A stretch of DNA of 64,000 bases from assembly GCF_014897315.1 (NCBI RefSeq), contig NZ_JABUYL010000008.1:62001-126000 (forward strand), given 5' to 3'. Positions within the stretch are counted from its first letter, which is position 1. Each line of letters starts with the position of its first letter. Source of the stretch: Proteus sp. FME41. GTDB lineage: Bacteria > Pseudomonadota > Gammaproteobacteria > Enterobacterales > Enterobacteriaceae. Position numbers and translations under genes: made by a program. Positions 10,662 through 21,154 of this stretch are shown piece after piece. The notes under the pieces are model-generated. The model saw only the letters and a list, made by a program, of their open reading frames with translations, did not search any database and was not told the DNA's origin.

Positions 10662-12788
10662 TTGTACCTGTTTGAAAGCCTGAATCAAATCGTTCAAAAA
10701 TACTTGCCATCGGAGCAAGTTGAACAACTTAAAAAAGCCTTTATCGTCGCTCGAAATGCCCACGAGGGACAAACTCGTTCAAGTGGTGAGCCTTATATTA
10801 CTCACCCTGTTGCGGTTGCATGTATTCTCGCAGATATGCGATTAGACCATCAAACGCTAATGGCGGCATTGTTGCATGATGTTATCGAAGATACACCTGC
10901 AACCTTTCAAGATATCGAAAACCTTTTTGGTAGTACGGTTGCCGACCTTGTTGAAGGCGTTTCTAAACTGGATAAATTGAAGTTTAGGGACAAAAAAGAG
11001 GCTCAGGCTGAAAACTTTCGTAAGATGATTATGGCGATGGTGAAAGATATCCGCGTCATTTTAATCAAGCTGGCAGACCGAACTCACAATATGCGCACAC
11101 TGGGGTCATTACGCCCAGATAAACGTCGCCGTATTGCGCGTGAAACACTCGAAATCTATAGCCCTCTCGCCCACCGTTTAGGTATACATCATATCAAAAC
11201 AGAGCTTGAAGAGCTGGGTTTCGAGGCGCTACATCCTAATCGCTACCGTGTTATAAAAGAAGTCGTTAAAGCAGCTCGAGGTAACCGTAAAGAGATGATT
11301 AATAAAATCCTCTCTGAAATTGAAGGTCGCCTGACAGAAGCCCATATCGAATGCAAAGTTAACGGTCGCGAAAAACATCTCTACTCTATTTATCGTAAAA
11401 TGTTGCTAAAAGAGCAACGTTTTCACTCGATTATGGATATTTATGCCTTTCGCGTTATCGTGAAAGAAGTCGATACCTGTTATCGCGTATTAGGTCAAAT
11501 GCACAGTCTTTATAAACCGCGTCCCGGTCGTGTTAAAGACTATATTGCTATCCCAAAAGCCAACGGCTATCAATCTCTTCATACCTCACTTATTGGCCCT
11601 CATGGAGTGCCGGTTGAAGTGCAAATTCGTACCGAAGATATGGACCAAATGGCAGAAATGGGGGTTGCAGCACATTGGGCTTATAAAGAGCAAGGTGAAC
11701 AACCGGGCACAACGGCACAAGTTAGAGCACAACGCTGGATGCAAAGTTTACTTGAATTGCAACAAAGCGCAGGTAGCTCATTTGAATTTATCGAAAACGT
11801 AAAATCAGATCTCTTTCCTGATGAAATCTACGTTTTCACGCCAGAAGGTCGTATTGTTGAATTACCAACAGGTGCAACCCCTGTCGATTTTGCTTACGCA
11901 GTACACACTGATATCGGTCATGCTTGTGTGGGTGCAAGAGTTGATAGACAACCTTATCCCCTTTCACAATCATTACGCACTGGGCAAACCGTTGAAATTA
12001 TCACGGCACCGGGTGCAAGACCAAATGCCGCGTGGCTAAACTTTGTTGTCAGCTCAAGAGCACGTTCCAAGATTCGACAACTTCTAAAAAACTTAAAACG
12101 AGAAGACTCTATTAATTTAGGTCGTCGTTTACTGAATCATGCATTAGGTGAACACAAAATTGCCGATATTTCAGCGGAAAATATTGAGCGCGAATTGAAG
12201 CGTATGAAGCTTCATTCCATTGATGACTTAATGGCTGAGATTGGTTTAGGTAACACGATGAGCGTTGTTGTTGCACGTAATCTATTGATTGATAACCAAA
12301 ATCAAGATGATAATGCACAAACAGAAACAACCAATAATGAAGCGCCTAAATTGCCAATAAAAGGTGCGGATGGTGTTTTAGTCTCATTTGCAAAATGTTG
12401 CCGGCCTATTCCAGGTGATCCTATCGTGGCACATATTAGCCCAGGAAAAGGCTTAGTTATTCACCACGAGTCTTGTCGTAATATTAGGGGTTATCAAAAA
12501 GAGCCCGAAAAATTTATGCCTGTCGAGTGGGACAAAGAGGTCAACAGTGATTTCATTACTGAAATCAAGGTCGATATGATTAACCACCAAGGTGCATTAG
12601 CAAACTTAACCGCAGCAATTAATGATGCAAACTCAAGTATTCAAAGTATGAATACAGAAGAGAAAGATGGTCGTGTTTATTGTGCTTTCATTCGCTTAAC
12701 CGCGAAAGACAGAATTCAGTTAGCCAATATCATGCGTAAACTTCGCATCATGCCAGACGTCCTGCGCGTTAGCCGCAATAAAAACTAG
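10662..12788 (+). CDS. spoT: Bifunctional (p)ppGpp synthetase/hydrolase SpoT
   Basis: A 708-residue stringent-response enzyme (E. coli 702). An HD hydrolase domain carries H72-D73 in LLHDVIEDT. The synthetase-like region follows at about 230-350, then a TGS domain (YVFTPEGRIVELPTGATPVDFAYAVH, around 390-415), a helical/zinc-finger-like segment with the CCRPIPGD motif and a C-terminal ACT domain. It degrades and weakly makes (p)ppGpp during carbon, iron and fatty-acid starvation. The start codon is TTG at 10662, as in E. coli, with a GGGGTAGG ribosome site. A low-complexity insert rich in N, Q and T sits near residues 545-560. Confidence 0.97.
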   Translation: MYLFESLNQIVQKYLPSEQVEQLKKAFIVARNAHEGQTRSSGEPYITHPVAVACILADMRLDHQTLMAALLHDVIEDTPATFQDIENLFGSTVADLVEGVSKLDKLKFRDKKEAQAENFRKMIMAMVKDIRVILIKLADRTHNMRTLGSLRPDKRRRIARETLEIYSPLAHRLGIHHIKTELEELGFEALHPNRYRVIKEVVKAARGNRKEMINKILSEIEGRLTEAHIECKVNGREKHLYSIYRKMLLKEQRFHSIMDIYAFRVIVKEVDTCYRVLGQMHSLYKPRPGRVKDYIAIPKANGYQSLHTSLIGPHGVPVEVQIRTEDMDQMAEMGVAAHWAYKEQGEQPGTTAQVRAQRWMQSLLELQQSAGSSFEFIENVKSDLFPDEIYVFTPEGRIVELPTGATPVDFAYAVHTDIGHACVGARVDRQPYPLSQSLRTGQTVEIITAPGARPNAAWLNFVVSSRARSKIRQLLKNLKREDSINLGRRLLNHALGEHKIADISAENIERELKRMKLHSIDDLMAEIGLGNTMSVVVARNLLIDNQNQDDNAQTETTNNEAPKLPIKGADGVLVSFAKCCRPIPGDPIVAHISPGKGLVIHHESCRNIRGYQKEPEKFMPVEWDKEVNSDFITEIKVDMINHQGALANLTAAINDANSSIQSMNTEEKDGRVYCAFIRLTAKDRIQLANIMRKLRIMPDVLRVSRNKN

Positions 12789-12790
12789 TC

Positions 12791-13513
12791 ATGAATTTAA
12801 TTCGATATGCCCGCATCTGCCAAATGATGGCGATGCGGCAACCAGACCTCACTGTTTGCCTCGAAGAAGTGCATAAATCCCATAACGTTGCTGCCGTCAT
12901 AAGAACAGCTGACGCTGTTGGCATTCCTAAAATTCATGCGATTTGGCCTGAAGAAAAAATGCGAATGCTGGTGTCACCTGCTGCTGGGAGTAATAGCTGG
13001 GTAAATGTAGAAACACACCCGACTATCACCGACGCAGTGACAGCCTTTCGCACTCAAGGTATGCAAGTTCTTGCGACCCATCTCTCAGATAAAGCCGTTG
13101 ATTTCCGCGAAATTGATTATACACGTCCAACTTGTATTATTATGGGGCAAGAAAAAACAGGTATCTCACAAGATGCGATAGCCCTTGCAGATCAAGATAT
13201 TATTGTCCCTATGATGGGCATGGTTCAATCGCTGAATGTTTCTGTTGCCAGCGCATTAATTTTATATGAAGCACAGCGCCAACGTCAGGCTGCAGGTATG
13301 TATAATCGAACAGAAAGCACTTTAACTGCGGAAGAACAACAAATTCTGCTATTTGAAGGTGGATACCCAGTGCTTGCTGAAGTTTCTCGTCGAAAAGGAC
13401 TGCCTCGCCCTTATATTAATAATCAGGGTGAAATTGAAGCCCCTGACTCATGGTGGGCTGAAATGCAAATGACGCAAAAACAACTTAGGAAATTAAAAAA
13501 GACGGAGTATTGA
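12791..13513 (+). CDS. trmH: tRNA (guanosine(18)-2'-O)-methyltransferase TrmH
   Basis: A 240-residue SpoU-type SPOUT methyltransferase (E. coli 229) that methylates the ribose of G18 in the tRNA D-loop. Motif 1 is HNVAAVIRTADAVGI, motif 2 IIMGQEKTGIS and motif 3 MVQSLNVSVASALILYE, which form the knotted SAM-binding site. It starts two bases after the spoT stop and ends four bases before recG, so expression is tightly coupled in the operon. Confidence 0.97.
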   Translation: MNLIRYARICQMMAMRQPDLTVCLEEVHKSHNVAAVIRTADAVGIPKIHAIWPEEKMRMLVSPAAGSNSWVNVETHPTITDAVTAFRTQGMQVLATHLSDKAVDFREIDYTRPTCIIMGQEKTGISQDAIALADQDIIVPMMGMVQSLNVSVASALILYEAQRQRQAAGMYNRTESTLTAEEQQILLFEGGYPVLAEVSRRKGLPRPYINNQGEIEAPDSWWAEMQMTQKQLRKLKKTEY

Positions 13514-13517
13514 TCCC

Positions 13518-15605
13518 ATGAAAGGAAAACTGCTTGATGCAATCCCCTTAACCACTCTTCACGGCGTAGGTGCAAGTCAGGCAGATAAGCTGGCAAAAAT
13601 AGGGCTTGTGACTATTGAGGATTTATTACTCCACCTTCCTTTACGTTATGAAGATCAAACGCATTTATATGCTATTAGTGATCTCCTTCCCGGAATTCCA
13701 GCCACTGTTTCAGGTGAAATTTTAAGAACCGAAGTCAGCTTTGGTCGCCGTAAAATGATGACCTGCCAAATTTCTGATGGCTCAGGTATTTTAACTCTCC
13801 GCTTTTTTAATTTTACTGCCGCAATGAAAAACAACCTCGCTCAAGGTAAGCAAGTCACTGCCTATGGTGAGGTAAAACGCGGAAGTCGAGGCCCCGAAAT
13901 TATCCATCCTGAATATAAAATCAAAGTGGCGGGCTCTGACGTTAAATTGCAAGAAACATTGACACCGATTTATTCAACAACTGAAGGTTTACGCCAAACC
14001 TCGTTGCGTAAATTGATCGATCAAGCATTAGAATTACTTGATACCTGCGCGATTAGTGAATTATTACCCGAACAATTTATTCACGGTTTACCCCCACTAG
14101 CTACTGCATTACGTACTTTGCATAATCCACCACCTGATATCATTTTTGCTGAACTTGAAAAAGGGCAACATCCAGCACAAAAAAGGCTTATTCTTGAAGA
14201 GTTACTGGCACATAATTTAGGGATGCTCAATGCAAGAGCGGGTGCACAATCTTATCGTGCAGAACCACTCTTTATGCCAACAACCTCAACATTACAACAG
14301 CAATTTCTGGCTGCACTTCCCTTTACACCAACACATGCTCAGCAACGTGTCGTCAACGAAATCGAAAACGATTTAGAAAAAGAATACCCCATGATGCGCC
14401 TTATTCAAGGCGATGTCGGATCAGGTAAAACGTTAGTGGCTGCGTTAAGTGCATTACGCGCGATTGCTAATGGTAAACAAGTGGCCTTAATGGCGCCCAC
14501 TGAATTATTGGCAGAGCAACATGCATTAACCTTTAGAAAATGGTTTGAACCTTTTGGTATCCAAGTGGGTTGGCTAGCAGGAAAACAAAAAGGAAAAGCA
14601 CGAGAAACACAACAAAATGCGATTGCAAGTGGTGACGTTTCCATCATTATTGGAACACATGCTATTTTCCAAGAACAAGTTAAATTCCGCGCACTTGCTT
14701 TAGTGATCATTGATGAACAACACCGTTTTGGTGTACATCAACGCCTCGCATTGTGGAAAAAAGGTGAAGAACAAGGCTTTCACCCACATCAACTGGTGAT
14801 GACCGCAACCCCTATCCCACGTACGTTAGCGATGACAGCTTATGCGGATATGGATACCTCTATTATCGATGAATTGCCACCAGGCCGAACACCAGTAACC
14901 ACTGTTGCCATCCCCGATACTCGTCGTAATGATATTATTGAGCGTATCAGACTTGCCTGTACTGAAGAGCATCGACAAGCTTATTGGGTCTGTACATTAA
15001 TTGAAGATTCCGAGGTACTCGAAGCACAAGCGGCTCAAGTTATCTATGATGAACTCACCCTTTCACTCCCAGAAATTAAAGTCGGCCTTGTGCATGGTCG
15101 AATGAAACCCGCAGAGAAACAAGCCGTTATGGCCGCGTTTAAAGAAAACGAATTACATCTACTGGTTGCGACAACGGTTATTGAGGTTGGCGTTGATGTG
15201 CCTAATGCCAGCTTGATGATAATTGATAACCCTGAAAGATTAGGCCTTGCACAGTTACATCAATTACGTGGTCGTGTTGGTCGAGGTGCTATCGCTTCTC
15301 ATTGTGTCTTACTTTATAAAACACCACTAACCCAGACAGCCCGTTTACGATTACAGGTATTAAGAGACAGTAATGATGGCTTTGTTATTGCCCAAAAGGA
15401 TCTTGAAATTCGAGGCCCAGGTGAACTTTTAGGGACTAAGCAAACGGGTAATGCACAATTTAAAGTCGCTGATTTATTACGCGACCAAGGACTCATTCCT
15501 GAAGTACAACGTATTGGGCGTTACTTACATCAACACTACCCTAAGCACTCGCAAGCCTTAATCGAACGCTGGCTACCTGCCAAGACACAATATAGCCAAG
15601 CGTAA
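13518..15605 (+). CDS. recG: ATP-dependent DNA helicase RecG
   Basis: A 695-residue superfamily 2 helicase (E. coli 693) that remodels stalled forks and branch-migrates Holliday junctions. The N-terminal wedge/OB domain contains LLLHLPLRYEDQT. Walker A is GDVGSGKT at about 298-305 and the Walker B box is DEQH at about 399-402. Motif VI (QLRGRVGRG) is near 583, and the C-terminal GPGELLGTKQTG lies in the TRG region. It is the last gene of the rpoZ operon and converges on gltS. Confidence 0.98.
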   Translation: MKGKLLDAIPLTTLHGVGASQADKLAKIGLVTIEDLLLHLPLRYEDQTHLYAISDLLPGIPATVSGEILRTEVSFGRRKMMTCQISDGSGILTLRFFNFTAAMKNNLAQGKQVTAYGEVKRGSRGPEIIHPEYKIKVAGSDVKLQETLTPIYSTTEGLRQTSLRKLIDQALELLDTCAISELLPEQFIHGLPPLATALRTLHNPPPDIIFAELEKGQHPAQKRLILEELLAHNLGMLNARAGAQSYRAEPLFMPTTSTLQQQFLAALPFTPTHAQQRVVNEIENDLEKEYPMMRLIQGDVGSGKTLVAALSALRAIANGKQVALMAPTELLAEQHALTFRKWFEPFGIQVGWLAGKQKGKARETQQNAIASGDVSIIIGTHAIFQEQVKFRALALVIIDEQHRFGVHQRLALWKKGEEQGFHPHQLVMTATPIPRTLAMTAYADMDTSIIDELPPGRTPVTTVAIPDTRRNDIIERIRLACTEEHRQAYWVCTLIEDSEVLEAQAAQVIYDELTLSLPEIKVGLVHGRMKPAEKQAVMAAFKENELHLLVATTVIEVGVDVPNASLMIIDNPERLGLAQLHQLRGRVGRGAIASHCVLLYKTPLTQTARLRLQVLRDSNDGFVIAQKDLEIRGPGELLGTKQTGNAQFKVADLLRDQGLIPEVQRIGRYLHQHYPKHSQALIERWLPAKTQYSQA

Positions 15606-15675
15606 GATCACTTTTTGCATAGCCTTAGCATGCCGTTAAACGCGATTTAGTATGATATTGAAATAGAACACACCA

Positions 15676-15714
15676 TAAAAAAACACCCCAATGCTGAAAA
15701 CCAACGTTGGGGTG
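15676..15714 (-). terminator. Rho-independent terminator between recG and gltS
   Basis: An 8-bp inverted repeat (CACCCCAA at 15684-15691 with TTGGGGTG at 15707-15714) with an A-run at 15676-15683. It gives a strong U-tract for the minus-strand gltS transcript; on the plus side only CGATTT follows, so it may act weakly for recG. Confidence 0.88.
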
Positions 15715-15755
15715 CGATTTAATACAGAGATATTTCTCAAGTTATAACAGTAAAA

Positions 15756-16970
15756 CTATCCCGCTATAGGCGTAAAGAATGGCAGCAGCAGATACAGTTT
15801 GATCACTATCGCATTCACAATATCAATAAAGAATGCCCCTACCATTGGTACGACTAAGAACGCTAAGTGAGAAGGCCCAAAACGATCTGTGACGGCTTGC
15901 ATATTAGCAATCGCCGTTGGTGTTGCTCCTAAACCAAAACCGCAGTGACCCGCAGCTAAAATCGCTGCATCGTAGTTCTTACCCATCACACGGAATGTCA
16001 CAAAAATAGCGTACAACGCCATTACACCCGCTTGGATACCAAGAATAACCAGCATTGGGATCGCCAGCGAAGCAAGCTCCCATAATTTCAGGCTCATTAA
16101 TGCCATTGCTAAGAATAACGATAAACTGACGTTTCCTAATACTGAAACCGCTCTATCAAAAACACGATAGAAACCAAGCATAGAAAGGCTATTACTTAAA
16201 ATAACACCAATAAATAAGACACACACAAAGGTTGGTAGTGAAAATGCCGTGCCTTCTAATAATTGAGAAAGAAACGTTCCTGCCATTAAACAGATAGAAA
16301 TCATTGCAATAGTTTCTAATAAAACCATTGAGGTGATCATTCTGCCTGTCGTTGGTTTTTCAAATGCAGTTGGCATTTCATGGTCATCAGAGCCTAATCC
16401 CGGCGTTGGAATATTTTTGATTAGATAACGTGCAACGGGGCCACCAATCAACCCCCCTAAAACTAAACCAAAAGTTGCACAAGCCATTGCCACTTCAGAG
16501 GCACTCATGAAACCATAACTTTCAACGAACGTTTTACCCCAAGCAGCCCCCGTACCATGACCACCTGATAATGTAATTGAACCTGCAAGTAATCCCATTA
16601 ATGGATCAAGGCCTAACATTTTTGCAAGTGCAATACCAACCGTGTTTTGTACTAATAACAACCCAACAACGACAAAGATAAAAATAAAAAGTGCTTTCCC
16701 TCCCGCTTTCAAACTCGCAAGGTTTGCGTTTAAACCGATTGTTGCAAAGAAGGCCAGCATTAATGGATCTTTCAGTGAGAGATCAAAACTGACTTCCCAA
16801 TCCATAAAAGATTTAAATGCCAATAAAAGAACTGCAACAAGTAGCCCACCTGCAACAGGTTCTGGGATCGTATACCGTTCTAAAAAAGGAACAGATTTCA
16901 CTAACTTACGTCCGATCAATAGAACCAAAGTGGCCGCAACTAGCGTGCCATAAACATCGAGATGATACAT
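15756..16970 (-). CDS. gltS: Sodium/glutamate symporter GltS
   Basis: A 404-residue inner-membrane Na+/glutamate symporter (E. coli 401) with two inverted five-helix repeats. The glycine-rich hairpin motifs are GSITLSGGHGTGAAWG in the first half and AAGHCGFGLGATPTAIANM in the second. These re-entrant loops form the substrate and sodium path. It is monocistronic, convergent with recG and divergent from xanP, as in E. coli. A GGGGT ribosome site precedes the ATG. Confidence 0.97.
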   Translation of the reverse strand: MYHLDVYGTLVAATLVLLIGRKLVKSVPFLERYTIPEPVAGGLLVAVLLLAFKSFMDWEVSFDLSLKDPLMLAFFATIGLNANLASLKAGGKALFIFIFVVVGLLLVQNTVGIALAKMLGLDPLMGLLAGSITLSGGHGTGAAWGKTFVESYGFMSASEVAMACATFGLVLGGLIGGPVARYLIKNIPTPGLGSDDHEMPTAFEKPTTGRMITSMVLLETIAMISICLMAGTFLSQLLEGTAFSLPTFVCVLFIGVILSNSLSMLGFYRVFDRAVSVLGNVSLSLFLAMALMSLKLWELASLAIPMLVILGIQAGVMALYAIFVTFRVMGKNYDAAILAAGHCGFGLGATPTAIANMQAVTDRFGPSHLAFLVVPMVGAFFIDIVNAIVIKLYLLLPFFTPIAG

Positions 16971-17143
16971 TTATGTACCCCGTCTTATTTGTTAATTTTA
17001 TATAAAAATACTACGACGCTAAGTTCATCCATAAACAACGCCAAAAGCAGGTATCCCCGATTAGAAAAAAAAACGGAGACAAACACAAGTTAAAACATAT
17101 AAAAATGTGAGCACCTCTTATGCATTTTGATAACATCATTTTT

Positions 17144-17159
17144 GCGCAAACGATTGCTT
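17144..17159 (+). promoter_or_regulatory. PurR-like operator upstream of xanP
   Basis: The 16-mer GCGCAAACGATTGCTT matches the PurR operator consensus ACGCAAACGTTTGCGT at 13 of 16 positions by my count. It lies about 53 bases before the xanP ATG, suggesting repression of xanthine uptake when hypoxanthine or guanine is plentiful. Confidence 0.65.
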
Positions 17160-17211
17160 TTGTGGCGTAGATCATTAAAATACCGTTTTTGTCGAATAAG
17201 AAATTCACACC

Positions 17212-18603
17212 ATGGTTACTTCAAAAAATCAAAATTTGCCTCAAAATAGTGATGCTACGATTAAAACAAATAGCGAACTTCTTTTTGCTTTAGAAGAAAA
17301 ACCGCCATTAGCACAAACGCTTTTTGCTGCTTGTCAGCATCTCTTAGCCATGTTTGTAGCCGTTATTACGCCTGCAATCTTAATTTGCCAAGCATTAGGA
17401 TTACCCGCACACGATACTCAACGTATTATCAGCATGTCATTATTTGCTTCAGGAATTGCTTCTCTCATCCAAATTCGTGCTTGGGGACCAATTGGTTCAG
17501 GATTATTATCAATTCAAGGCACTAGCTTTAACTTTGTTGCACCGCTAATAATGGGAGGACTGGCACTCAAAAATGGGGGCGCTGATATTCCGACAATGAT
17601 GGCAGCACTTTTTGGTACATTAATGGTCGCCTCATTAACAGAAATTGCACTGTCACGCGTACTTCACTTAGCTAGACGTATTATTACACCGTTAGTTTCA
17701 GGCGTAGTTGTAATGATTATCGGGCTTTCTTTAATCCAAGTAGGATTAACCTCTATTGGTGGTGGCTATGCGGCGATTGAAAATAATACCTTTGGCTCAC
17801 CACAGAATCTGTTATTAGCAGGCTCTGTTCTTATCGTTATTATTTTACTTAATCGACAAAAGAACCCTTATTTACGTGTTGCCTCGTTGGTCATAGCAAT
17901 GGCGGTAGGTTATGGCCTTGCTTGGGTTCTCGATATGCTTCCTACTCCCGTAGCGCATCCAGAAACCCCATTAATAACGATCCCAGAACCTTTTTATTAT
18001 GGATTGTCATTTGATTGGCATTTGCTTGTTCCACTAATGCTGGTATTTATGATCACCTCACTAGAAACTATTGGTGATATCACCGCAACGTCTGATGTTT
18101 CAGAGCAACCCGTTAGTGGTCCCCTTTATATGAAGCGAATTAAAGGCGGTGTATTAGCTAATGGGATTAACTCCATGGTATCGGCATTTTTCAATACTTT
18201 TCCGAATTCTTGTTTTGGTCAGAATAATGGGGTTATTCAACTAACGGGTGTGGCGAGTCGTTACGTGGGCTATGTTGTTGCAGGCATGCTCGTTGTTCTG
18301 GGTTTATTTCCTTTCGTTGCGGAATTTGTGCAAAGAATTCCTGAGCCTGTATTAGGGGGCGCTACTTTAGTCATGTTTGGCACCATAGCCGCATCGGGTG
18401 TACGTATTGTTTCTAAAGAAGCATTAAATCGCCGAGCGATTATGATCCTTGCAATTTCACTTGCTGTAGGCTTAGGGGTCTCACAACAACCACAAATTTT
18501 ACAATTTGCCCCTGACTGGCTAAAAACCTTACTTTCATCGGGTATTGCAGCGGGTGGATTAACGGCAATTATTTTAAATCTGATTTTTCCACCAGAAAAA
18601 TAA
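17212..18603 (+). CDS. xanP: Xanthine permease XanP
   Basis: A 463-residue NCS2-family nucleobase:proton symporter matching E. coli XanP throughout. Conserved stretches are [18 protein letters not shown] near the start, [36 protein letters not shown] and [17 protein letters not shown], which contain the substrate-contacting E and N residues of the family. It is predicted to have 14 membrane segments. It is divergent from gltS, has a PurR-like box in its promoter region and is followed by a terminator. Confidence 0.96.
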   Translation: MVTSKNQNLPQNSDATIKTNSELLFALEEKPPLAQTLFAACQHLLAMFVAVITPAILICQALGLPAHDTQRIISMSLFASGIASLIQIRAWGPIGSGLLSIQGTSFNFVAPLIMGGLALKNGGADIPTMMAALFGTLMVASLTEIALSRVLHLARRIITPLVSGVVVMIIGLSLIQVGLTSIGGGYAAIENNTFGSPQNLLLAGSVLIVIILLNRQKNPYLRVASLVIAMAVGYGLAWVLDMLPTPVAHPETPLITIPEPFYYGLSFDWHLLVPLMLVFMITSLETIGDITATSDVSEQPVSGPLYMKRIKGGVLANGINSMVSAFFNTFPNSCFGQNNGVIQLTGVASRYVGYVVAGMLVVLGLFPFVAEFVQRIPEPVLGGATLVMFGTIAASGVRIVSKEALNRRAIMILAISLAVGLGVSQQPQILQFAPDWLKTLLSSGIAAGGLTAIILNLIFPPEK

Positions 18604-18633
18604 TTGGAAAATCATTCTATAAAAAAAGACATG

Positions 18634-18673
18634 GCGCTATTTCTTTTTATTAAGAATTAGCGCTTTATTTTGA
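18634..18673 (+). terminator. Rho-independent terminator of xanP
   Basis: A 12-base stem with one mismatch (GCGCTATTTCTT at 18634-18645 with AAGAATTAGCGC at 18652-18663), 6-base loop, then TTTATTTTG. Confidence 0.78.
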
Positions 18674-18762
18674 TATTTAAATCAAGGATGTTTTTATAAA
18701 AGCATTGTCCTTTGAGTTGCGGTAAATCTTTATCTCAATACCGAAAATCAAAGGATAATAAA

Positions 18763-19293
18763 ATGACCACCTCAGTGATCCCAATTAAGAACCCTGCTCT
18801 CGAATACTTAAAAAATCACCCATCGACTAAAGATTTTCATATACAAACTATTGGACAATTTTTTACTTATCTCAAAGATTCCCTTCTTTCATTATTTAAT
18901 AGTGATCATAAGTTTACTTATTTGGGGAATAAGTCTGTTGCTGAATTCAATTTAGAGCATATTAAAAAAGATTTAGGTACGTTTCTAGTTAACCCACATC
19001 TTAATAAGCACACAGTAGATGCTCTTCAATATTCATTTTATTATTTACAGAATCAATCTTACATTACACCTAATCTCCACGATGTATATCGATCAGGAAA
19101 TATTGAACCTAATGAATTGATTTCTCAATTAATTAATTATGCCAATAAGTTAAAACGAGAAAAATTAAATTCTCAAGAAATGATATATTCTCAATCTGTT
19201 ATAGAAATACTAGAAGAAACAAACAATCACTTAAAGCAATTATCGAATACTCAGAATATGATATCCAAAATATCTGATATCATTAATAAGTAA
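18763..19293 (+). CDS. Hypothetical protein, unrecognised
   Basis: A 176-residue soluble protein that I do not recognise. The ATG at 18763 has a clear AAGGA ribosome site 7 bases upstream; an in-frame TTG at 18712 is less likely. The sequence is mostly helical, rich in Asn, Leu, Lys and Ser, with no signal peptide and no cysteines. Small motifs include STKDFHIQTIGQFFTYLKDS near the N-terminus and a helical C-terminal half ending in repeated N/S/K. It occupies the slot between xanP and yicH, which are adjacent in E. coli, so it is likely a lineage-specific insertion. Confidence 0.7.
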   Translation: MTTSVIPIKNPALEYLKNHPSTKDFHIQTIGQFFTYLKDSLLSLFNSDHKFTYLGNKSVAEFNLEHIKKDLGTFLVNPHLNKHTVDALQYSFYYLQNQSYITPNLHDVYRSGNIEPNELISQLINYANKLKREKLNSQEMIYSQSVIEILEETNNHLKQLSNTQNMISKISDIINK

Positions 19294-19339
19294 ACATCCC
19301 TTTGATTTGCCAGATGAACGCTTGAGCATCGCTCAGTTT

Positions 19340-19390
19340 TCAGGCATAACTGTATAATGTTTCGAAGGAGTGTAAAACGGGAGAAAAGGT
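19340..19390 (+). promoter_or_regulatory. Possible yicH promoter and ribosome site
   Basis: A consensus TATAAT occurs in AACTGTATAATGTTTCG about 40 bases before the yicH ATG, with GGGAGAAAAGGT as ribosome site. The -35 is not clear. Confidence 0.4.
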
Positions 19391-21067
19391 ATGCGTTGGC
19401 TGATGAAAAGTTTGGTATCTCTGATACTTATCGTTATTTTATTTATTATTATAATTTACGCTTTTATTCAGACGCAGTGGGGTGCACAAAAAACCAGCGA
19501 GTGGCTTACACAATATACGGATTATGATATTCGTTTCTCTGGTATTGAACACGACCTTATGCAACCTGAGCAAGTTATTGTTCATGATCTCTCTGTCAAC
19601 CCAAAACAAGATAAAGCCACTGTATCGGCAAAATCAGCCCAAATCCGATTTAATTGGCAATTTTTTACTGCTCCTTCTCACCTACAAAAAATAACATTAG
19701 AAAATGGCAATATTGAGTTCACTGATAAAAATCCATCAATACCGTTAAGTGCAGATATTCTGCAATTCAAAAATATGGCACTCAACAGTAATAAAGCTCA
19801 TTTGTCTTTTGATGCCAAAAAAGTAACGGGAGGAATTACACCATGGCTCCCGACATCAACCGACTTGATTGGAGCGGGCCATTTCCAATTTTCTATTGCT
19901 AGCGGCATGATAAATAATAATGAATTCAGTAACTTTATTATTTCTGGACAATATCAACCAAAACGTATCCAAATAGAAAAATTAGGGACTCGCCTACTTA
20001 ATGGCTCACTCTCCTTAAGCGGGCAATATCAAGATAATCAATGGACATTTGATGATGTCTATATGAATGGTTTACGCTGGCAATCATCACAAACCTTTAG
20101 TGAATTAATGCAATCGCTCTCTCAATATCCACGTATAAAAGTAAGAGCACTCAATATTGTTGATTTTACCGCAGAAGGAAAGCATTGGGCAGTCAGTGGT
20201 TTTGATGGACAATTCTCTCAGCTTAACTGGGATAGCGGACTTTCATTCACAATGGGTGAACTCAATACGAATGATGTTGTGATCCAAGATGAGCATTTCA
20301 CCGACGTTATCGCAAAACTGAATCAACAAAACAATCAACTCAATCTTGATAATCTCAGCTTACGCTATGAAAAAGGTTTAATTAAAATTGTAGGCAATTG
20401 GAATAAAAACAATAAAACACTCACTGTCCAAGACGCTACACTATCGGGTCTTTTATATACGTTACCTGAAAATTGGCTCTCTTTTTTAGCCAAACCTATT
20501 GATCATAATAGCGATATTAAAAATATTACTATAGAACAGTTATCCATAAATCAATCTATTCTGATTGATATTACTCCCGAATATCCTTTCCAATTCACCG
20601 GATTAACAGGAAAACTGCAAAATGTAATTATAGCAAAAGAAGGAGAGTGGGGTTTTTGGCAGGGCTCTGCGGTATTAAGTGCAGATAGTGGTACCTTAAA
20701 CCGTATTGAGTTACGCCGTCCTGATCTCAATATCAGCACTCAACAAGATAACGCGATTGTTGAGCAATATTCTGCATTTATTGGTGATGGTATAATACGA
20801 GGCTCCGCAGGTTTAGTGCAATCTAACCAACAACGTCAATTTTCCCTTATTGCTAATGGCCTGAATATCCCATTATCAACACCTTATACGCTGGGTTTAA
20901 AAACAACCTATTCGGATGAAGTTGGCCAATTTACACTAAAACTAAAAGGTGATTTACGTGCAAACCCAATAGCATCAACACTTAATGGCACATTAAATGG
21001 AGGTCAAGGTGAGCAGCCAATTCTTAATTCAGTCATACAAAATGGCGAGATAATTAATCACCTATAA
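19391..21067 (+). CDS. yicH: YicH, AsmA-family inner-membrane-anchored protein
   Basis: A 558-residue protein (E. coli YicH 569) with one N-terminal membrane anchor (SLILIVILFIIIIYAF, roughly residues 10-26) and a long periplasmic part rich in beta strands. This is the AsmA layout of bridge-like proteins proposed to move phospholipids between membranes. Matching segments include LENGNIEFTDKNPSIPL and DATLSGLLYTLPENWLSF. AsmA, TamB, YdbH and YhdP are better studied relatives; a direct role for YicH is not established. It is expressed as a single gene. Confidence 0.9.
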   Translation: MRWLMKSLVSLILIVILFIIIIYAFIQTQWGAQKTSEWLTQYTDYDIRFSGIEHDLMQPEQVIVHDLSVNPKQDKATVSAKSAQIRFNWQFFTAPSHLQKITLENGNIEFTDKNPSIPLSADILQFKNMALNSNKAHLSFDAKKVTGGITPWLPTSTDLIGAGHFQFSIASGMINNNEFSNFIISGQYQPKRIQIEKLGTRLLNGSLSLSGQYQDNQWTFDDVYMNGLRWQSSQTFSELMQSLSQYPRIKVRALNIVDFTAEGKHWAVSGFDGQFSQLNWDSGLSFTMGELNTNDVVIQDEHFTDVIAKLNQQNNQLNLDNLSLRYEKGLIKIVGNWNKNNKTLTVQDATLSGLLYTLPENWLSFLAKPIDHNSDIKNITIEQLSINQSILIDITPEYPFQFTGLTGKLQNVIIAKEGEWGFWQGSAVLSADSGTLNRIELRRPDLNISTQQDNAIVEQYSAFIGDGIIRGSAGLVQSNQQRQFSLIANGLNIPLSTPYTLGLKTTYSDEVGQFTLKLKGDLRANPIASTLNGTLNGGQGEQPILNSVIQNGEIINHL

Positions 21068-21154
21068 TATTGATCTTTCGCAGGAGCACGGATTGCTCCC
21101 TTAATAAAAAACGTTACAATGCGCTATTGCCTTTTTCTTTATTGTGGAGTTTTC

